From contig NZ_CP137142.1 of the NCBI RefSeq assembly GCF_045287255.1, forward strand, positions 1,612,001-1,676,000: DNA of 64,000 nt. The letters are read 5' to 3'. Positions 33,537-42,345 of this stretch are shown piece by piece. Source of the stretch: Henriciella sp045287255. Its GTDB lineage: Bacteria; Pseudomonadota; Alphaproteobacteria; Caulobacterales; Hyphomonadaceae. Position numbers and translations under genes: made by a program. Numbering within the stretch: the stretch's first letter is position 1; each line of letters opens with the position of its first letter. Below the pieces are notes generated by a model. The model ran no database searches. It was given only the letters and a program-made list of their open reading frames with translations, and had not been told where the DNA came from.

Positions 33537-35045
33537 CTATTCAGTTTCAGCAATATCGACGGTCACAAACAGGGTCCGCTGACCACTGCGTACGGCCATC
33601 AGGACTTTATCGCGGCCACGGTTCAGCGTCGCTGAGATTTCATCCTCAAGCACCTCAACCGAAGTTAGCGGTTTACCGTTGACGTCCAGAATGACCATGC
33701 CGGGGCGAAGACCAATCTCTCGCAAGGGGCTGTCACGCTCAAGATCAACGATAATCATGCCAGGCTCGTCGGCATCCATATCCATATCGTCGCGAACATC
33801 GCCATCCAACTCACTCAGAACCAGCCCCAGTGGGGCTTCTTGTGAATCGCTTTCGCTATCCGGACGATCATTGTCGCCAGTTGAGAAACTCGTATCAAGA
33901 TCATCCGGGCGCTCACCCACGGTGACAGAAACATTCACACGTCCACCATCCCGCAACACAACGAAATCATTCTTGGATCCCGCCAGCAGCGCGCCGACGA
34001 CACGAGTTGTCGATGTGGCATCAGAGACTTTGGTGCCATTGACCTCAACGATGATATCCCCGCGCTGGATACCAGACGCCTTGGCAGGTCCTTTAGCCGC
34101 AAGGTCAGCAACAATCGCGCCTTCAGCGGACACCAAACCGCGGGCTTCGGCCATATCCTCGGTAACATCCTGAATGGTGACCCCAAGCCAGCCGCGCGAG
34201 ACTTTGCCCTTCTCAATGAGCACATCAGTAATCATTTTGGCTTGGTCAGACGTGATCGCAAAGCCAATGCCAACAGACCCGCCAGTCGGGGAATAGATGG
34301 CTGTGTTGACCCCGACAACCTGACCATAAAGATCAAATGTCGGCCCACCGGAATTCCCCCGGTTAATCGCGGCATCAATCTGCAGATAATCGGTATAGGT
34401 GCTGGAGCGGCCACGATCACCCGGTTCACCCACCGCAGAGACAATCCCGGCGGTCGCCGTACCGCCAAGGCCAAACGGGTTACCAACAGCAACAACCCAG
34501 TCGCCGCGGCGCAGAGCGGATGAATTGCCAAAGCTCACGTGTGGGAAGGTGCCCGACTCATCAACCTTCAGAACCGCCAGATCGGTCGCCGCATCGGCAC
34601 CGACCAATTCAGCCTCAAGCTCGCGGCCATCTTCCAGGACAACCTCAATCTGGGTTGCGCCCTCAATCACATGATTATTGGTGACGATGTAGCCATCACC
34701 GGAAATAAAGAACCCAGAGCCAAGTGAGCGTGCCTCACGGGTTGGGCCTTCGTCTTCGTCTTCCTGACCTTCAGGCGCTGGACCGTTACGGAAACGGTCG
34801 AAGAAGCGTTCAAGTTCAGACAGGTCGCTAACTTCCTGCTCAGAAACGACATTGACGGAAACAACCGCCGGGCTGACCTGTTCAATCAGGTCTGCAAAGC
34901 TGACAGGGGCACCAGCCGGGGCCTGAACCGTAATGGGGCGCGCATCTGCCTGCAGCAATTGCGGACCCATGACCAAGCTACCCATAGCGCCTGCTCCGAT
35001 CAGTCCTGCCAATAGCGCACCGCGCGAAATTCCCAATAGTTTCAT
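33537..35045 (-). CDS. degP: Do-family periplasmic serine protease DegP/HtrA
   Basis: This 502-aa protease/chaperone for misfolded envelope proteins has an N-terminal signal/anchor (LLGISRGALLAGLIGAGAMG). The trypsin-like domain has the triad His in TNNHVIEG, Asp in ATDLAVLKVD and Ser in INRGNSGGPTFD, followed by two PDZ domains (GWLGVTIQDVTEDMAEA; GMIIVDLERDSPLREIGLRPG). An acidic linker rich in Asp, Ser and Glu (DNDRPDSESDSQE) separates the PDZ domains. It lies at the end of the cyc/ccm block, as in rhizobia, interrupted here by the hydrolase-OsmC gene. Confidence 0.96.
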   Translation of the reverse strand: MKLLGISRGALLAGLIGAGAMGSLVMGPQLLQADARPITVQAPAGAPVSFADLIEQVSPAVVSVNVVSEQEVSDLSELERFFDRFRNGPAPEGQEDEDEGPTREARSLGSGFFISGDGYIVTNNHVIEGATQIEVVLEDGRELEAELVGADAATDLAVLKVDESGTFPHVSFGNSSALRRGDWVVAVGNPFGLGGTATAGIVSAVGEPGDRGRSSTYTDYLQIDAAINRGNSGGPTFDLYGQVVGVNTAIYSPTGGSVGIGFAITSDQAKMITDVLIEKGKVSRGWLGVTIQDVTEDMAEARGLVSAEGAIVADLAAKGPAKASGIQRGDIIVEVNGTKVSDATSTTRVVGALLAGSKNDFVVLRDGGRVNVSVTVGERPDDLDTSFSTGDNDRPDSESDSQEAPLGLVLSELDGDVRDDMDMDADEPGMIIVDLERDSPLREIGLRPGMVILDVNGKPLTSVEVLEDEISATLNRGRDKVLMAVRSGQRTLFVTVDIAETE

Positions 35046-35082
35046 AGTGTTCTCTTTCTTCCGTCGAACCGTGAAAGTCCTA

Positions 35083-35107
35083 TTTGAGTATATTATTACG
35101 CCTCAAA
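35083..35107. promoter_or_regulatory. Inverted repeat and AT-rich promoter region upstream of degP
   Basis: TTTGAG and CTCAAA form a 6-bp inverted repeat 13 bases apart, with AT-rich TAATAATATA between the arms that could serve as a -10 region for leftward degP transcription. It is a candidate target of the adjacent response regulator. Confidence 0.35.
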
Positions 35108-35132
35108 TGTGATTGTTTGTCATTAAAGATCA

Positions 35133-36362
35133 TTAAGCCGGATTCGGAGCAAGCCTTGTCTCAACCTGCGCATCACGCTCCAGTGTCCGGTGCACTGGGC
35201 ATTTATCGGCAATTTCAACTAGCTTCTGACGCTGTTCAGCATCCAAATCGCCCTCAATTTCAATCTCGCGCGTGAACAGATCAATGCGGTCCGTAGGCTT
35301 GCAATCAATGCAGTCTTCAGAGTGAACTTTGTTATGGAAGAGATGAACGGTTACGCGATCCAGCGGCCATTTCTTGCGCGCGGCATACATACGCAGAGTC
35401 ATGGATGTACATGCACCCAGCCCAGCCGTGACAAGGGCATAAGGGTCAGGCCCACTATCATTGCCGCCAACACTGACAGGCTCATCAGACAGGAAGCGCC
35501 GTGGGCCGATGATGACTTCATTCTGGTATGGGCCAGCCTGACGGGTTTCACGCACCGTGACCTCACCATGTCCTGTCGACAGCGGTGTCTTCGGAGGTTC
35601 GGGATGGGCCATATAGCTGCTTGCCCAACCCGCGATCACGCCCGCTGCGTAGTCGGCATCATCGCGCTTTGTGATCAAGTGATCCGCCTGATCCAGGCTG
35701 ACAAAACTTTTCGGATGTTTGGCAGCAAGGAAGAGATTGGTCGCATTATCAATACTAACCGTCTCATCAATGGGGGAGTGCATCACCAATAGAGGGCGCT
35801 TCAAGTTCGCGGCCGCCTCACGCACGTTGGCGCCGCGCACGTCCTCAAGGAAAGACTTGCGGAGCACAAAAGGACGTCCCGCAAGATCGACCTGTTTTTC
35901 GCCCTTTGCCTCAATATCGGGAACATGATCGGAAAACTGATTGATGACGCGATCGGCATCCGATGGGGCCCCAAGAGTCACAACCGCTTTGACGTCAGGG
36001 AGTTGGTTTGCAGCGACAACGCTCGCGGCGCCGCCAAGCGAGTGACCGATCATCAAAGTCACCGGACGCCCTTCATCGCTCATCCAGGCGACCGCATCGA
36101 TGAGGTCCTGAACATTGGTGGAGAACCCGGTTCCGGAGAAATCACCGTCGCTTTCTCCGAGGCCGGTAAAGTCAAAGCGTAAAATCCCGATACCACGGGA
36201 GGCCAGACTGCGTGTAATCCGGCTCGCAGCGAGGCCTGTCTTAGAGCAGGTAAAACAATGCGCAAACACCGCCCAGCCCCGCAAATTATCGGCTGGCGTT
36301 TCCAAAACCCCCGAGAGGCTTAAACCATTTCTGTTTGGAAAAGTAACTTTCTCGCTCGCCAT
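35133..36362 (-). CDS. Alpha/beta hydrolase-OsmC fusion protein
   Basis: This 409-aa bifunctional protein combines two domains. Residues about 1-255 are an alpha/beta hydrolase, with the oxyanion region VFAHCFTCSKTG, nucleophile elbow MIGHSLGGAAS, and an Asp/His pair in HSPIDETVS and DQADHLIT. Residues about 270-409 are an OsmC/Ohr-like peroxidase domain, with Cys residues in GLGACTSMTLRMYA and EDCIDCKPTDR. The fusion is a recognised family, possibly combining ester hydrolysis with thiol-peroxide reduction. The start at 36362 (MASEKVTFPN) has GGGAG upstream; 57 further in-frame bases are unlikely to be coding. It sits between ccmH and degP, interrupting the usual order. Confidence 0.92.
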   Translation of the reverse strand: MASEKVTFPNRNGLSLSGVLETPADNLRGWAVFAHCFTCSKTGLAASRITRSLASRGIGILRFDFTGLGESDGDFSGTGFSTNVQDLIDAVAWMSDEGRPVTLMIGHSLGGAASVVAANQLPDVKAVVTLGAPSDADRVINQFSDHVPDIEAKGEKQVDLAGRPFVLRKSFLEDVRGANVREAAANLKRPLLVMHSPIDETVSIDNATNLFLAAKHPKSFVSLDQADHLITKRDDADYAAGVIAGWASSYMAHPEPPKTPLSTGHGEVTVRETRQAGPYQNEVIIGPRRFLSDEPVSVGGNDSGPDPYALVTAGLGACTSMTLRMYAARKKWPLDRVTVHLFHNKVHSEDCIDCKPTDRIDLFTREIEIEGDLDAEQRQKLVEIADKCPVHRTLERDAQVETRLAPNPA

Positions 36363-36449
36363 ATGCGGCTCCCTATCTCTATCGGCAAAGAGATAGGGAT
36401 ATTTTGCAGGCTGTGCCAATCACGCAGACGTGTGCAAGCGATATATGTC

Positions 36450-36854
36450 TTATGCTTCTTCAGGATCGATCGGATCGACAGCCGCCTGTCGGCCAGCCTG
36501 ACTGCGCATGAAGAGCAATCCACCGCCAACCAGCAAGAGCGCAAACGGCAGCCCCCAAAGGAGCTTACCCGTTACGCCCTCTGAATCAGGGCGAAACAAA
36601 ACAAATTCGCCATAGCGCGCGACGAACCAGTCGCGGATTTCTTCGTCTGTCTTGCCTTCGGCCACCAGCGTCCGGATGCGTGCACGCATATCACGGGCAA
36701 TGTCTGATCCCGATTGGCTGACCGGCTCATTCTCACAGGCGACACAGCGAATTTCGCGCATCAAGTCTTGCGCGCGGGCCTCTTCCTTTGGGTCGTCCAA
36801 AGGCTGCGTGCCCTGCATCGCCAGCATCAAAGAGAAGAGCGCGGCTTTGATCAT
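36450..36854 (-). CDS. ccmH: Cytochrome c maturation protein CcmH (CycL)
   Basis: This 134-aa periplasmic thiol-oxidoreductase, anchored to the inner membrane, reduces apocytochrome c before heme attachment. A short signal peptide (MIKAALFSLMLAMQGTQP) is followed by the redox motif RCVACENEPVSQS and the family signature IRDWFVARYGEFVLFRP. A C-terminal transmembrane helix (LLWGLPFALLLVGGGLLFM) follows. It overlaps ccmF by 4 bases. A ccmG/dsbE gene, often placed between ccmF and ccmH, is not present here. Confidence 0.95.
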   Translation of the reverse strand: MIKAALFSLMLAMQGTQPLDDPKEEARAQDLMREIRCVACENEPVSQSGSDIARDMRARIRTLVAEGKTDEEIRDWFVARYGEFVLFRPDSEGVTGKLLWGLPFALLLVGGGLLFMRSQAGRQAAVDPIDPEEA

Positions 36855-38749
36855 GTCTCTCTCTTAGCCGATTTGCGCCCCGGCATGAAGCACAGAAGCC
36901 CGCCAATAGACATCAGGATCACGCCCCAATAGATCAGATCGACCAGCGGCTTCTTGAACACTTCGAAGGTCCAGCGGGTGACCCCGTCTGCACGGCGGCT
37001 CTCGCCCAGTGCGACATAAAGATCTGACAGACCTGAACTGTAAATCGCGGTCTCTGTTGTGGGCATTCTTGCAGCCGGATAAATCCGCTTCTCCGGGCTC
37101 AGGCTGGCTGTTGTACCGCCGCGCGTCGCCGTCAGGAAAGCCCGGTCAGCGTACCAATTGGGGCCCTCGACCGCCTGAACATCATCCAGTGTGATCGTCC
37201 ATCCCGCCATGCGAAGCGACTGCCCCTCTTCCAGGGCCAGGGTTTGATGCTGGCGCAGGCTGGTCTCACCAACCGCCCCAAGAATGAAGACGCCAAGTCC
37301 GGCATGCGTCAGGGTCATGCCCCAGACACGGCCGGGCAATTTCGGCAAACGCTGTAGGGTCTTGGCACGGCGCCAAATTTCCCAGGCCGCCCCGCCAATC
37401 AACCACACGCCCAGACCAAACCCGAAGCCTGCCAGGAGCGAAATCTCAAGTGGACCAACCCCTATGAGCCAGAAGACAGCCACAATACCGATGAAAGCAG
37501 CCGCCCATTTCCACAGATTGCGCAAATCAGCCTTGCCCCACGCCCATGCCTGCACCACCGGCAAAGTGATCAAGGCCAAGGCCATGATCGGTGTGAAGGT
37601 CAGGTTGAAATATGGTTCCCCCACCGACATGACTTCGCCGGCAGCCTCTGCAATCAACGGGAACATCGTCCCGAGCAGGACCGTCAACGTCGCCACCGCA
37701 AAAACGAGGTTGTTCCCCATCAATGCGCCCTCACGGCTGATCAACATGTGCTCAGCGCCGCCCTTCAAGCTTGGCGCACGGATCGCAAACAAGGTGAGGG
37801 CGAACCCGCCATAAGCCAACAGGCCAATCAATAGCAGAGTCCCGCGTTCCGGATCGACAGCAAAGGCATGCACGCTGGTCAACAGACCCGAGCGGACCAA
37901 GAAAGCTCCAAGGATGGAGAAACAGAAAGCCATCACCGCTAACAGGACTGTCCACGCCCGGAAGCTGTCACGCTTCTCGGTAACGACAACACTGTGCAGG
38001 AAAGCGGCACCAACCAGCCAAGGCATCAGGCTGGCATTCTCAACCGGGTCCCAGAACCACCAGCCGCCCCAGCCGAGTTCATAGTAAGCCCAATAGGAGC
38101 CAAGCGCGATGCCCGCTGTAAGTGGAACGAATGCCGCCATCGCCCAGAGCCGGGCGGTTTTGGCCCATTGCCGGTCTATTCGACCTTCCATCAAACCAGC
38201 GGCCGCAAGCGCAAATACAAAGGAGTATCCGACATAGCCGAGATACAGCATCGGCGGATGTGCCGCGAGTGCGGGGTCTTGCAGAAGCGGGTTCAGATCC
38301 GAGCCCTGCAAGGGCGGATTATCCAAGCGTATATAGGGCGACGACGCAAACAGCAGGTAAGCCATTGCGCCAAGCGTCAACAGACCTTGCAACCCAAGCG
38401 TTCGTGCCTCGAAGACATCGCGCCCGGTTCGCATGATCCAGGCCCCGGCGGCAGCAAAGCCGAACATCACCAGACACCAAAGCGCCATGGAGCCTTCATG
38501 GTTCCCCCATGTCCCCGCAAACTTATAGATTAAAGGCTTCTCCGTATGGGAGTTGATCGCAACCAGCTGAACCGAGAAATCGGAGATCAGAAAGGACCGG
38601 ATCAGAATCAGAAACGAGATCGCCATGAGGACAAAACCAGCAATTGCCAGTTTGCCCGCCATTGCGCGCTGTCCACGTAGCCCCGCATAAGCCAGCCCTC
38701 CGCTGACTGTCATCGCCAGAAAGGCGAGAAAATGACCAAGTTCAATCAT
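36851..38749 (-). CDS. ccmF: Heme lyase CcmF (CycK)
   Basis: This 632-aa multi-spanning inner-membrane protein, core of the cytochrome c heme lyase, receives heme from holo-CcmE and attaches it to CXXCH motifs with CcmH and CcmI. It has about 15 hydrophobic helices and the tryptophan-rich WWD signature WGGWWFWDPVENAS with flanking histidines. It overlaps ccmE and ccmH by 4 bases on each side, giving a tightly coupled operon. Confidence 0.97.
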   Translation of the reverse strand: MIELGHFLAFLAMTVSGGLAYAGLRGQRAMAGKLAIAGFVLMAISFLILIRSFLISDFSVQLVAINSHTEKPLIYKFAGTWGNHEGSMALWCLVMFGFAAAGAWIMRTGRDVFEARTLGLQGLLTLGAMAYLLFASSPYIRLDNPPLQGSDLNPLLQDPALAAHPPMLYLGYVGYSFVFALAAAGLMEGRIDRQWAKTARLWAMAAFVPLTAGIALGSYWAYYELGWGGWWFWDPVENASLMPWLVGAAFLHSVVVTEKRDSFRAWTVLLAVMAFCFSILGAFLVRSGLLTSVHAFAVDPERGTLLLIGLLAYGGFALTLFAIRAPSLKGGAEHMLISREGALMGNNLVFAVATLTVLLGTMFPLIAEAAGEVMSVGEPYFNLTFTPIMALALITLPVVQAWAWGKADLRNLWKWAAAFIGIVAVFWLIGVGPLEISLLAGFGFGLGVWLIGGAAWEIWRRAKTLQRLPKLPGRVWGMTLTHAGLGVFILGAVGETSLRQHQTLALEEGQSLRMAGWTITLDDVQAVEGPNWYADRAFLTATRGGTTASLSPEKRIYPAARMPTTETAIYSSGLSDLYVALGESRRADGVTRWTFEVFKKPLVDLIYWGVILMSIGGLLCFMPGRKSAKRET

Positions 38750-39192
38750 GTTGTCGGGCTGTATGCGCCTTCACCGCGCTCAAGATCGCGTAACTCGCGC
38801 GGCTCATAGGTTTCATCATGCTTGGCCAGAATTTGCTCGGCTCCGAAAGTTGTTTCACCTGCCCCAAAACGGCCTGTCGCCACAACGCCTTCGCCTTCCC
38901 GGAAAAGATCCGGGACTATGCCAACATAGCTGACATCGACCGAAGCCCCCGACCCATCAACGATGGTGAACAGGATTTCTGCCCCCTCGCCATAAGTCAA
39001 AGACCCCTCTTCAACGAACCCGCCAATGCGGATGCGCTGCTCAGCTTCAGGCATACCGCGCTCCACCAAAAGCTGCGGTGTATAGAACAGGTCCGCATGC
39101 TGGCGCAGGGCAAACGCTGCCAAAGTGGCCGCAGCGACGACAAGAACGCCCGCCAAGCCTACTCCATATAATCGTTTCGTACGTGCTCTCAT
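38746..39192 (-). CDS. ccmE: Heme chaperone CcmE (CycJ)
   Basis: This 148-aa periplasmic heme chaperone has an N-terminal membrane anchor (GVGLAGVLVVAAATLAAFAL) and an OB-fold domain. The conserved heme-binding histidine lies in ILAKHDETYEPRE, near residue 129. The preceding segment GGFVEEGSLTYGEG is typical. It overlaps ccmF by 4 bases. A 44-base gap separates it from ccmI upstream. Confidence 0.96.
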   Translation of the reverse strand: MRARTKRLYGVGLAGVLVVAAATLAAFALRQHADLFYTPQLLVERGMPEAEQRIRIGGFVEEGSLTYGEGAEILFTIVDGSGASVDVSYVGIVPDLFREGEGVVATGRFGAGETTFGAEQILAKHDETYEPRELRDLERGEGAYSPTT

Positions 39193-39236
39193 AACAATGC
39201 CTATAATCGTCTTTTTATCACCGGGAACTGCGGCAA

Positions 39237-39830
39237 TTACGGAGTCTCTTCCTGCGTGAGACGCTCTTCCTCAGCAGCGGAAATCATGGCCGCCAGCATA
39301 CCACGTTTAGGATCATCTGCTGCAAGCTGCTCTTCAATCGCCTGCCAACGGGCGTTAGCCTCATCATCACGCCCCGCACGATAGGCTTCAAGGCCAGCCA
39401 TAAAGCCGGACCGGACCTGTGTTGCATCCAGACGCCAGGCACGCTCATAAAGCTGGGTCGCCATTTCCCCAATCTCGCCCTGATTCTCCACTGTCAGAAG
39501 ATCAGCAAGCGCAACCAGAGACGGCACATGGCGATCATCACGTCGCAAGGCAGACTGAAACGCACGAACCGCATCTTCCGGACGTCCTGTCGTTCGCAGC
39601 AATACGGCGATATGATAGTGTGGCTCAGGCTCTGTCGGTCGCTCTTGGGCCACAGCCTGAAGCCGGGCCAGTAACTCATCGGGGGACAAAGTAGATGGGT
39701 CTGCCGCTGCGATTTCTGCAGCCCGCTCTGCAAAGGGCTGCTCTGGCATACCCGGCCGCCCAAGCCAGAAGTAAAAGCCTGCGGCAATCGCAATCAGAAC
39801 AGCGATCAGGATATGGTCCTTGAAAGTCAT
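39237..39830 (-). CDS. ccmI: CcmI/CycH-like TPR membrane protein
   Basis: This 197-aa protein has one N-terminal transmembrane helix (ILIAVLIAIAAGFYFWLG) and TPR-like repeats (EPHYHIAVLLRTTGRPEDAVRAFQSALRRD; QLYERAWRLDATQVRSGFMAGLEAYRAG). It fits the position and role of CcmI, which binds apocytochrome c for the CcmF/H complex. It is shorter than many CycH proteins (about 370-420 aa) because it lacks the longer N-terminal two-helix module. It overlaps the kinase gene by 4 bases. Confidence 0.85.
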   Translation of the reverse strand: MTFKDHILIAVLIAIAAGFYFWLGRPGMPEQPFAERAAEIAAADPSTLSPDELLARLQAVAQERPTEPEPHYHIAVLLRTTGRPEDAVRAFQSALRRDDRHVPSLVALADLLTVENQGEIGEMATQLYERAWRLDATQVRSGFMAGLEAYRAGRDDEANARWQAIEEQLAADDPKRGMLAAMISAAEEERLTQEETP

Positions 39831-41242
39831 GCCACCTGCCTCAAGCTGATGGTCGCGCGCAACCCTCCAATCGGGCTGTCTGACAAGGTCAAACGACCGC
39901 TATTCATATCCGCAATGTCGGCAACAATCGATAAACCGAGCCCCGTTCCCGGGGCGGTCTCATCAAGGCGCACCCCTCGCTTGATCGCTTTTTCACGTTG
40001 CTCAAGGGGCAACCCCGGACCATCATCATCAATATAGATTTCCATGAGGCCGTTCTCTCCTGAGCGCGCGGAAACGTCGATGCGTGATTTTGCCCATTTG
40101 CAGGCATTTTCCATCAAGTTTCCCAGCATCTCTTCTAAATCCTGCTGTTCAATGCGGAGATGTACGGAGGGAATATTCTGGGCGCTAATCGTTTTTCCCT
40201 CATGACCGAATAGTTTTGAGAATGTCCGAACAAGGCGCTCAACCGATGGCTCAAGTGGGGTACGAGCATTCAGGGTTTCAGCCCGCGCGGCGGCCTGTGC
40301 CCGCTTGAGATAATGCTCAACATTGGTTTGCATATGCAGGGTTTGTCGGCGGACGACATCATCAAGCTGCTCCTTTCCAGTCGCTTCGTTGCGCAGGACC
40401 GCCAAAGGCGTCTTGAGGGCATGCGCGAGATTGCCAACATGGGTGCGGGCGCGATCCACAACTGAGCGATTATGCTCCAGCAACTTGTTCAACTCTTCTG
40501 TAAGGGGCTGCACTTCAGACGGATAATCGCCGGTCAAGGACGCCAAACGGCCAGCCCTGACATCCGTAATATCGGCCTGCACGCGATCCAGCGGGCGAAG
40601 CGCAAGCCGCAACGCCAGCGCCATCGCGACCAACGTTCCCCCAGCAAGGGTAAGCATGGCGACAACGAGAATTGTTCCGAGTCTATTCGCCCCTTCATTT
40701 GAGGCAGATATATCGGCAGACGCCATAAAAAGGATGGGTGTTGCCCGGTCCGGAAAGATAAGCGCTTGTAATGCCACACGGACAGGCTCCTCAGCGGGGC
40801 CTTGTTCAGTTCCCCGAACAATTAACCCGGGCTGTGCCAATGCAGCCCGCGCTAAGGGTTCAGAAATCGGTATGTTCCCATCCCAGACACTGCGTGAGCG
40901 AATGTCAGCCCCAGGATTGCCATTCTCATCGGTCGCAATGATCGCCCAATACCGCCCCGAAAGCGGGGTTTCAAACCGCGGATCGGGCGGGCGTTTATCT
41001 TCGATATCCTGCACACGCCCGGTACCATCATCAAGAGGATCAACCGCGCGGGACAGCGTGATCAGTGTTGTATCAAGCTCATCATCAAGAAGGTTGATCG
41101 CTTCAGCACGATAGACTGCTGTGATTGTGACCACACCGCCGGCAACAACGATCAAACTCCACAAAAGCGCACCAATCAGCAGGCGCCGCGCAAGAGACAG
41201 CCTGCCAAAACGTTCACGTAAAGTTGGAGACGATTCGCTCAT
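39827..41242 (-). CDS. feuQ: FeuQ/PhoQ-like sensor histidine kinase
   Basis: This 471-aa kinase has an N-terminal membrane helix (LLIGALLWSLIVVAGGVVTI), a periplasmic sensor, and a second helix near residue 190 (TILVVAMLTLAGGTLVAMALAL). HAMP and an H-box in NLAHALKTPLAVLRNEA follow, then HATPase motifs (ENACKWAKSRIDV, DDGPGLP, GTGLGLSIV). In Rhizobium FeuPQ lies upstream of cycHJKL, the same order as here, which supports the name. The stimulus is unknown; relatives respond to osmolarity or iron. Confidence 0.9.
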   Translation of the reverse strand: MSESSPTLRERFGRLSLARRLLIGALLWSLIVVAGGVVTITAVYRAEAINLLDDELDTTLITLSRAVDPLDDGTGRVQDIEDKRPPDPRFETPLSGRYWAIIATDENGNPGADIRSRSVWDGNIPISEPLARAALAQPGLIVRGTEQGPAEEPVRVALQALIFPDRATPILFMASADISASNEGANRLGTILVVAMLTLAGGTLVAMALALRLALRPLDRVQADITDVRAGRLASLTGDYPSEVQPLTEELNKLLEHNRSVVDRARTHVGNLAHALKTPLAVLRNEATGKEQLDDVVRRQTLHMQTNVEHYLKRAQAAARAETLNARTPLEPSVERLVRTFSKLFGHEGKTISAQNIPSVHLRIEQQDLEEMLGNLMENACKWAKSRIDVSARSGENGLMEIYIDDDGPGLPLEQREKAIKRGVRLDETAPGTGLGLSIVADIADMNSGRLTLSDSPIGGLRATISLRQVA

Positions 41243-41275
41243 GGCCTTGGGCTTACGGCGATCGCGCGATCAAAG

Positions 41276-41962
41276 CTAGCCAATCACGCCGGTGCGCTCT
41301 TCCTCCGGAACAACCAGACGATAGCCAAGACCCCGCTCGGTCTGAATACGATCTGTTCCAATCTTTTTGCGCAGGCGCCCGATAAACACTTCGATCGTAT
41401 TGGAATCACGGTCGAAGTCTTGATCATAAATATGCTCCACCAGCTCGGTGCGCGGGACGACCCGGCCCTGGTGGTGGATGAGATAAGACAGCACTTTATA
41501 CTCATGCGCGGTCAGCTTGATCGGCTCACCATTTACCGTGGCGCGGGCGGCCCGTGTATCAAGGCGCAAGGACCCTGCTTCAATCGCTGCGACCGCATGT
41601 CCGGAAGCACGGCGCAACAAGGCCCGAAGGCGCGCGAGCACTTCTTCTGTATAGAAGGGCTTGGTGACATAATCATCCGCGCCCGCATCAAAACCAGAGA
41701 CTTTTTCGCTCCAGCGATCACGGGCCGTCAGGATCATAACCGGGAAGGTCTTACCGTCTTCACGCCAGCGCTCCAGCACAGTAACGCCATCCATCTTGGG
41801 CAAGCCAAGGTCCAGGATCACCGCATCATAAGGCTCGGTATCGCCCAAAAAGTGACCATCCTCCCCATCGGCAGCAAGATCGACGGCATAGCCGGCATGG
41901 GTCAATGCATCCGCCAGTTGGCGGCGCAGATCAGCTTCATCTTCAACAACAAGTATTCGCAT
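41276..41962 (-). CDS. feuP: FeuP/PhoP-like response regulator
   Basis: This 228-aa OmpR-type regulator starts MRILVVEDEADLRRQLADA, with phospho-Asp in DAVILDLGLPKMDG and Lys in DDYVTKPF. The DNA-binding winged helix has PIKLTAHEYKVLSYLIHHQ and HIYDQDFDRDSNTIEVFIGRLRK. The start at 41962 is chosen because an upstream in-frame ATG 63 bases earlier adds no receiver-domain sequence. It is followed by its kinase after 33 bases and preceded by a PepSY gene, which probably belongs to the same regulatory unit. Confidence 0.92.
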   Translation of the reverse strand: MRILVVEDEADLRRQLADALTHAGYAVDLAADGEDGHFLGDTEPYDAVILDLGLPKMDGVTVLERWREDGKTFPVMILTARDRWSEKVSGFDAGADDYVTKPFYTEEVLARLRALLRRASGHAVAAIEAGSLRLDTRAARATVNGEPIKLTAHEYKVLSYLIHHQGRVVPRTELVEHIYDQDFDRDSNTIEVFIGRLRKKIGTDRIQTERGLGYRLVVPEEERTGVIG

Positions 41963-41972
41963 ATCTATAACT

Positions 41973-42284
41973 CTACTTTGAACTGAGGATTCGTCCAGTT
42001 TTAGCATCGACGGTGAATTGCACACGGCGACCGTTCTCGGTTACCCAATCAATAATATAGACCTGTCGGCCATTACGATTGAACAATTCTGCATCCACTT
42101 GATAGCCACCATGAGCCCGGCGCAACTGGCGAAAAATTTCGGATAACGGTTTCACATCACCCTTATTTCGGGCATCGCGCGCTTCATCCGGCGTAAACGA
42201 ATTGCCCCACTGGCCCTGCGCATGCGCAGGGGTCGCTGTTAAAGCGAAGGCCCCGAAGGCCAGAAGGGCGACAATCTTTTTCAT
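41973..42284 (-). CDS. Small exported PepSY-domain protein
   Basis: This 103-aa protein has a Sec signal peptide (VALLAFGAFALTATPAHAQ) and a single PepSY-like domain ending VYIIDWVTENGRRVQFTVDAKTGRIL. PepSY proteins often inhibit proteases or modulate sensor kinases in the periplasm. Its position immediately upstream of the FeuPQ-like pair suggests it modulates that kinase, as seen for small periplasmic partners in rhizobia (an inference). The gap to feuP is 10 bases. Confidence 0.85.
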   Translation of the reverse strand: MKKIVALLAFGAFALTATPAHAQGQWGNSFTPDEARDARNKGDVKPLSEIFRQLRRAHGGYQVDAELFNRNGRQVYIIDWVTENGRRVQFTVDAKTGRILSSK

Positions 42285-42345
42285 CTTGAAACGGGTATGG
42301 GCCAGACGCGCTGAATGCTTTCTGAATAAGGCTGAAGACTTACAG

